64,000 bases of DNA from Heterotrichella gracilis (lineage: Eukaryota > Sar > Xanthophyceae > Tribonematales > Xanthonemataceae), in contig JAULBX010025053.1 in the NCBI GenBank assembly GCA_032358255.1, positions 215,249 through 279,248 of the forward strand, written 5' to 3'. The position numbers and the translations under genes were made by a program. Numbering within the stretch: position 1 is the stretch's first letter; each line of letters starts with the position of its first letter. Below the pieces are notes generated by a model, which was not told the origin of the DNA, did not search any database, and saw only the letters and a list, made by a program, of their open reading frames with translations. Positions 59,302-64,000 of this stretch are shown here, piece by piece.

Positions 59302-62300
59302 ATGCAGGCTCTCGAGAAAGGAGCCATGACAATACCTTCCAGGAGCCCCTACAACTATTCTGGCAACGGGATACAACCCCCTTCGCTGGAGCAGCAGATG
59401 CCGATCCTGTTTGGCACCCACCAGAGCGCAAACTCAGGCACCGGCAACGAGTATGGCAAGTGTCAGCCCCTGCAAACCACAGCAGGGTCACACAGCATAC
59501 CCGCGCGGCCCAAAATGCCTGCCTCCACCATCCTCCCCAGCGGCAGCCGGGGAATTGCTACCCCATCCTTCCGGTTACTGGAGGACCCCGTGCCTCAGCT
59601 GGCCTCGGGAGACAGCACTGGTTCGGATGATGACTTGGCCTTTGTCCAGTATGGAGGTGGCTTGGAAGGTGACTGCATAGACTACCTGATGGACGAGGAT
59701 GACGAGCAGTGGCTGCAGCAATTCAACAAGCAGGTAGGTCGCTGGTTGCCAGGGCAGGCGACCTGCCCCACTCCCTGTGCTTGCCTGTTTTGACGGACAC
59801 CCACACTCTGCAGTAGTAACCCTATTTCTTGGGAGGGAAGCTCGTCGTTTCCTCGCGACTTTCACTGCGTTTGCAACGTGCCATGGTTTGAGGCTTTTAT
59901 TTCATGTTTGCAGGCCTTGCAGGCTGGTGAGCCTCCACTGAGCCCTGAGAGTTTCGAGGAGCTGATGGATACAATGGAGAAGTGCCACTTGGCCCTGCTA
60001 GAAACGCGCATTGGAGCACAGACTATGGGCACCAGCCCGGCAGCTGCCCCTAAACTACCACCTGCAGATGAGGTGTTGCCTCTGCAAGAAGCACAGCAGG
60101 TATGTGTGACCTGACTTCACTGTCCTGGTTTTCAGTTGTTCATCCTGTCAGGAACTGCTGTGCGCTGTGCCTTGACACCAGCTGGAGTTGTACTGACACT
60201 GGTTTTGGACTGTTTCGTATAGGCGCTGCCTCTGGTGTCAAGTGACACAGTCACCGCAGTGTACACGCACTGGACCACCAAGAAGTCCCAGCAGTACCCC
60301 TTCCCCCTCATCCCACAGCACAGCTTCCAGTTCCCTTACACGCTGGTGGCATTCCCAGACGTGGGTGACGCCCTCCCCTTCTCTTGCCACCATGGCGAGG
60401 AGGGGGAGTATGGTTATTACCCCAACCAGGGGTATGCGCAGTATCCCAACCAGTCCCTGAGGCCTGAGGATGTCTCCAAGACTGTCAGCAAGCTGAGGGT
60501 TGTCAAGTAAGTACAAAATTGGAGAATGTTCTGTGCTGTGTGTCTGGTTCTGCACGCGCTTCCGCGTGCTGTGGTGCATCACAGCTGACTTCCCTCCTCA
60601 ACAAAGTGGGTTCCTAATAGTACATTTTCTGTTGTTGCAGGGATGACTTGACCAGTTTGAGACCGCTGGCCGCCAAGATGACTGAGCGGGAGTCCAAGAA
60701 GCGTGAGCTGGCAGCTGCATGGACGTGGGATGTGGAGCGGGCCATGGAGGGGTTGATGCACCCTGACGGTGGCATGGACCTGGAGCCAGAGCTGTCCTTT
60801 GCCTTCCAAGCATCGGGCGACATGCTGTCTGGCATGGACTCAGGGATGTCTCAGCGCGAGCCAAGCAGCCACACACGCCGCGGCAGGCTGGCGCGCGGCC
60901 CACCTCCCCGCAGCATGGCCGACAGTGTGTCACGGCCCCGCCGGGAGAGGAGCTATGAGCCCCTGAAGGGTGTGCGCGGTCCCCCGCCCCCTGATGGCAT
61001 GGAGCGTGACGACAAGTGCTTCTGGTGCAAGGCGGAGGCCAACTGCGTGGGGTGCGCCAGGTGCCCCCGCAGCTTCTGCTTCAAGTGCTTCAAGCGGCGC
61101 CCCAAGTTTGGCATCAACAACTGGTCCCGCGCGCTGAAGAACCCGGACTACGTGTGCGCCATCTGCCTGGGTACTGAGGCTCCTGAGAGCGAAGGAGGTA
61201 TGTATGCCCCCCCCTTGTTGTCCTCATGCATTGTTGGTCTGCACATGATGGCACACAAGAACTGACTCCAAATGGATGGGTATAGTCATGCTTTTGCCTG
61301 CATCCAAGCCAACTGACACCGCCTGTACAAGCACAGCAACCGTAGCGTGAAATTGACCCAAGCATTGCCCCTGCAGATATGTGCAAGGACTACACCAAGA
61401 CTGACGGCAGCCAGGCGGGCACAGCCACTGTGGGCAGCCCCTCAGTGGGACCCACCACCACCAGCTCCATGGGCAACCGTGGCCCACCACCAGCCGCCTT
61501 AGCCGGCACTGCCCCTGTCAACACCGCCGCCATGGGGGCCGCTGAGCGTGGGGAGGTGCGCGTCGGCAACCAGATCATCTTCCCTGCCCGCAATGTGCTG
61601 GGGCGTGGGCGGGGCCGCGGTCGCAAGGGTCGCCCTCCAGGTCCCGGACGCGGCCACAAGGGTCCAATGAAGCGCAAGCTTGGAGGTAAGAATGTTGGTG
61701 ACCTTGCTGAACCTTGAGTTAGGCAACCTTGACCAACTAATGGTCAATATAGTGGCATGTTGTGTGTTCTATTATTACTGCTCATTGCACATGGATATGT
61801 ACTTGCATTGTGTATCCTGATTTATCCATCCTGTATGTGTACTGAGTGTTGCTTGCTTTCCGATGCAGAGGAGGTTGTGTACGTGCGCCCAGCCCCTCAG
61901 ACCTTCAAGCACCGCCCTGCGGCATCAGCGCTGTCCACCCAACCCCATGTGGCAGCATCTGCCAACTCCCACCTGGCAGCGCAGCCAGATCGGGGCCTGG
62001 AGCTGACGTCACCTGCCCCAATGCCGCACATCAAGGTGGAGCCAGGCCTATATCAGGCGGCGCATTCTGGGCCTCAAATGGGCTTCGGCGTGCACCACCC
62101 GCCCACCCCTGAGGTGCCAGCTGGCATGTCCATGGTGCCCAGCCCCTTAGCCCTTGCGCCTTTGGCAGGCAACACCATCTTCGCCTCCCACGACGAGCTG
62201 ATGGACAATGAGCTTGGACAGGAGACGGCTGCCGCGCAGCTTCTGCCGGCGCACCTGACCCCCTTCCAGGATGTTGCAGCAGCGGGGGAGGACAACGTGC

Positions 62301-62764
62301 TGGCAGAAGTGGGCAACATCAGGCGCTCATCGACCCTCATGCACAAGCAGCCGTCAGTGGGGGACATGAATGATCTTCAGGGCAAGGGCCAGCTGAAGCG
62401 CATGCGGTCCCGGGGACCCTCTTTTGCTGGCGCCCCTCCGCTGTCCAACCGGCCCAGCTTTGGAGACCGCGCCAACTCCTTTGAGATGTTTCCCTCTGGC
62501 GTCTTCGACTTCAACTTTGGGTCCCTGCCGGGGTCGCCCAACCGCCTCGACAACCTGGACATCCCGCTGCCAACGCTGAGCGACAACTTTGGGAGCGGGC
62601 TGGAGGCCTCCCTGCAGCAGTCTGGGGATATCACGCCCGAGGCGTATGCCGAGAGGGTGGCGGCGTCAAGCTTGTCAAGCGGCAAGATTCCATCTTATGA
62701 GGCCAACAAGCGCGCAGCTGGTGATGGAGATGGAGCAGACAGCCCAAGCCCTCATTTCGGATGA
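59302..62764 (+). CDS. EPL1-domain chromatin protein with CxxC-rich zinc finger and AT-hook-like segment
   Basis: Six exons (59302-59733, 59914-60099, 60223-60506, 60641-61197, 61377-61685, 61869-62764) give up to 887 residues ending in TGA. The EPL1 (enhancer of polycomb-like) region is visible as YLMDEDDEQWLQQFN, LSPESFEELMDTMEK and VYTHWTTKKS. Next is a finger with paired cysteines, CFWCKAEANCVGCARCP then SFCFKCFKRR, and after NPDYVCAICLG. This resembles the CXXC_R1/CDCA7-type finger more than a PHD. GRGRGRGRKGRPPGPGRG is AT-hook-like. The C-terminal 300 residues are disordered. EPL1 proteins scaffold NuA4-type histone acetyltransferase complexes, so a chromatin-bound nuclear role is inferred. 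If the 5' UTR intron is real, the first usable ATG is 59326 (GCCATGA context), shortening the product by 8 residues. Confidence 0.85.
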
Positions 62765-64000
62765 GCTGTATGTGTAGCAACATATATGCTAGCTAGGTAA
62801 ATGGTTAATCGGTGGTTACTCAACGGATGTAAATATACATGATCAGTGTCTTACTGCTGTTACTCGGATTTGCAGCGGCCTCTATGCCACTGCCTGTTTT
62901 TACTTGTATTTGGACCTTGCAGCCAATTGCCCAAGGAATCCACCTGTTATGGTCGCTGCTCCCTTTTTTTGCAGCAGCAGCCAACATAGTGCGCGTGCAG
63001 ATGTGTACTGTGCTTGTTAGTGTTTTTGGGACTCTTTTTTGCCAAGCCTCCCATCACACACACTTTTCAGAAACTCAACCTACTAATGCCTTTAGCTTGC
63101 CTGTATTTGGGTTTCCATTTAACTTTAGTTTGTTAGAAAACATTGCTGGGATTTGTTGTGGACAGGATATATCTGATCATATGAAGAGCCTTTTGCAGAA
63201 CATTTGCGTCGATGTGTGTGGGTGTGGTTCGTGACAGTGACTATGTGGACTCACGTCAACCTCGCACACGGCAATTTTCACGCAAGCATACCTACTTGAA
63301 TGTATTCCGGTCGTGCCAGATGTTATGTGCAGGCTTTGCCAGCTTTTTGCCTTTTACCCACTTAGATATAGGTTGACGGCTGTGAATGCCTTTCTGTTTG
63401 TTTCTCTGTATGACGCTAAGTCTTGTGTACATTAGCACGGCACACGCCGGGTCCTGTTGGATGGTGTGTATGTCTTTTTTAACTTGATGGGGGTAGCCAA
63501 TTTGATCCGACAAGCTGTTGTTCTTGGTCGGCAGCATTTTCAATGCAGTGCAATTGCAATTGTTTTTACAAATCATAGACGTCCTACTAGGCAGTGATAA
63601 AAGCTAGAAAGTGTACGTCGGTGGGGTACCTATCATGGTGCACTGACTATGTATGGGGAGGTTAGCCAGCCATGGATTGTAGATCCTCAATCACACTTTG
63701 TTTCGGTCCACTTTTGCCAACAGTCAGCCAGATGAGGTTGCGCTAGGGGACAAAATTTCCAAAAATATCATACGTTACAGCTTTTGGTGGATAAAAGCTA
63801 GAACACTTTGCAGCCGCTGTGAGACAGAGTGGATTACATGTAACAGATGTGCAAGCAACTTATCATGGTGACGCGGTGCATTGCAATATTATTATTACAC
63901 GCGTACCTGTTGCGACCTGTCTCGCTGGGGTATGTATTTACAAGCGATGTCCAGAGTAAAGGTTACAAGCGCATGTGTCTAACAGGTAGTAAGCGTACCT
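62765..64000. other. EPL1 3' UTR and downstream intergenic DNA
   Basis: A TGTAA at 62828 lies 64 bases after the stop. The rest is T-rich with a 131-codon frame (62839-63234) and a 94-codon minus-strand frame (63292-63576), neither with a recognisable domain. No gene start is identified before the window ends. Confidence 0.5.
62828..62832 (+). terminator. Candidate polyadenylation signal TGTAA (EPL1 gene)
   Basis: TGTAA lies 64 bases after the stop in GGATGTAAATATAC. The 3' UTR would be unusually short; if it is not used, a later signal near 63838 (ATGTAACAG) is an option. Confidence 0.4.

Noticed and set aside
62839-63234. 131-codon frame with a signal-peptide-like start after the EPL1 gene
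   Set aside because: It sits in the 3' UTR region just after a TGTAA, is T-rich with hydrophobic low-complexity content, and shows no domain.

Overview
The window is nuclear DNA from a green alga (Chlorophyta; a trebouxiophyte-like lineage is my guess, not proven). Supporting signs are: genes split into 4 to 19 short exons with GT-AG introns; plant-type TTTAGGG telomere-like motifs scattered through introns; TGTAA polyadenylation signals after several genes; CpG-retaining gene starts set in otherwise TG/CA-rich DNA; and a gene set (single septin with a membrane segment, GCP6, PMR5/Cas1p-type esterase) that fits a flagellate-lineage alga. The genetic code is standard: intact genes end in TAG, TAA and TGA. 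I rebuilt the genes by joining exons so that splice phase, GT/AG borders and protein family all agree. For most genes the summed exon length is an exact multiple of three, which is strong internal support.

Layout, left to right: golgin with GRIP domain (+, 5' end outside the window); small membrane-anchored protein with an MDM2-like C2H2C4 RING (-); about 1,115-residue proline/glutamine-rich coiled-coil protein of unknown function (+); damaged 2-oxoglutarate oxygenase followed by a damaged ubiquitin-like segment (+); PC-esterase (+); F-box/WD40 protein (-); gamma-tubulin complex protein 6 (+) converging on beta-tubulin (-); TMEM53/DUF829 protein (+); papain-type cysteine protease (-); a possible 67-residue two-exon gene (+); RluA-type pseudouridine synthase (+); branched-chain aminotransferase (-); septin with a transmembrane helix (+); EPL1-domain chromatin protein with a CxxC-rich zinc finger (+).

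Neighbours do not form operons, as expected for a eukaryote, but there is a cytoskeletal theme: GCP6 and beta-tubulin lie tail to tail 800 bases apart, and septin is 14 kb away. Several pairs are divergent with short shared upstream regions (F-box/GCP6 651 bases, beta-tubulin/TMEM53 516 bases).

The most unusual signal is not a gene. At least eight introns carry a second, mutated copy of the adjoining exon edge, often with the copied splice site destroyed and with degenerate TTTAGGG-like sequence beside or between the copies. This looks like a recurring local duplication process that enlarges introns at splice junctions. Other points of note are two independent GC-AG introns, a 306-bp terminal-inverted-repeat element next to a splice donor, a septin with ETPG in place of DTPG, and a 14-base microexon in the RING gene.
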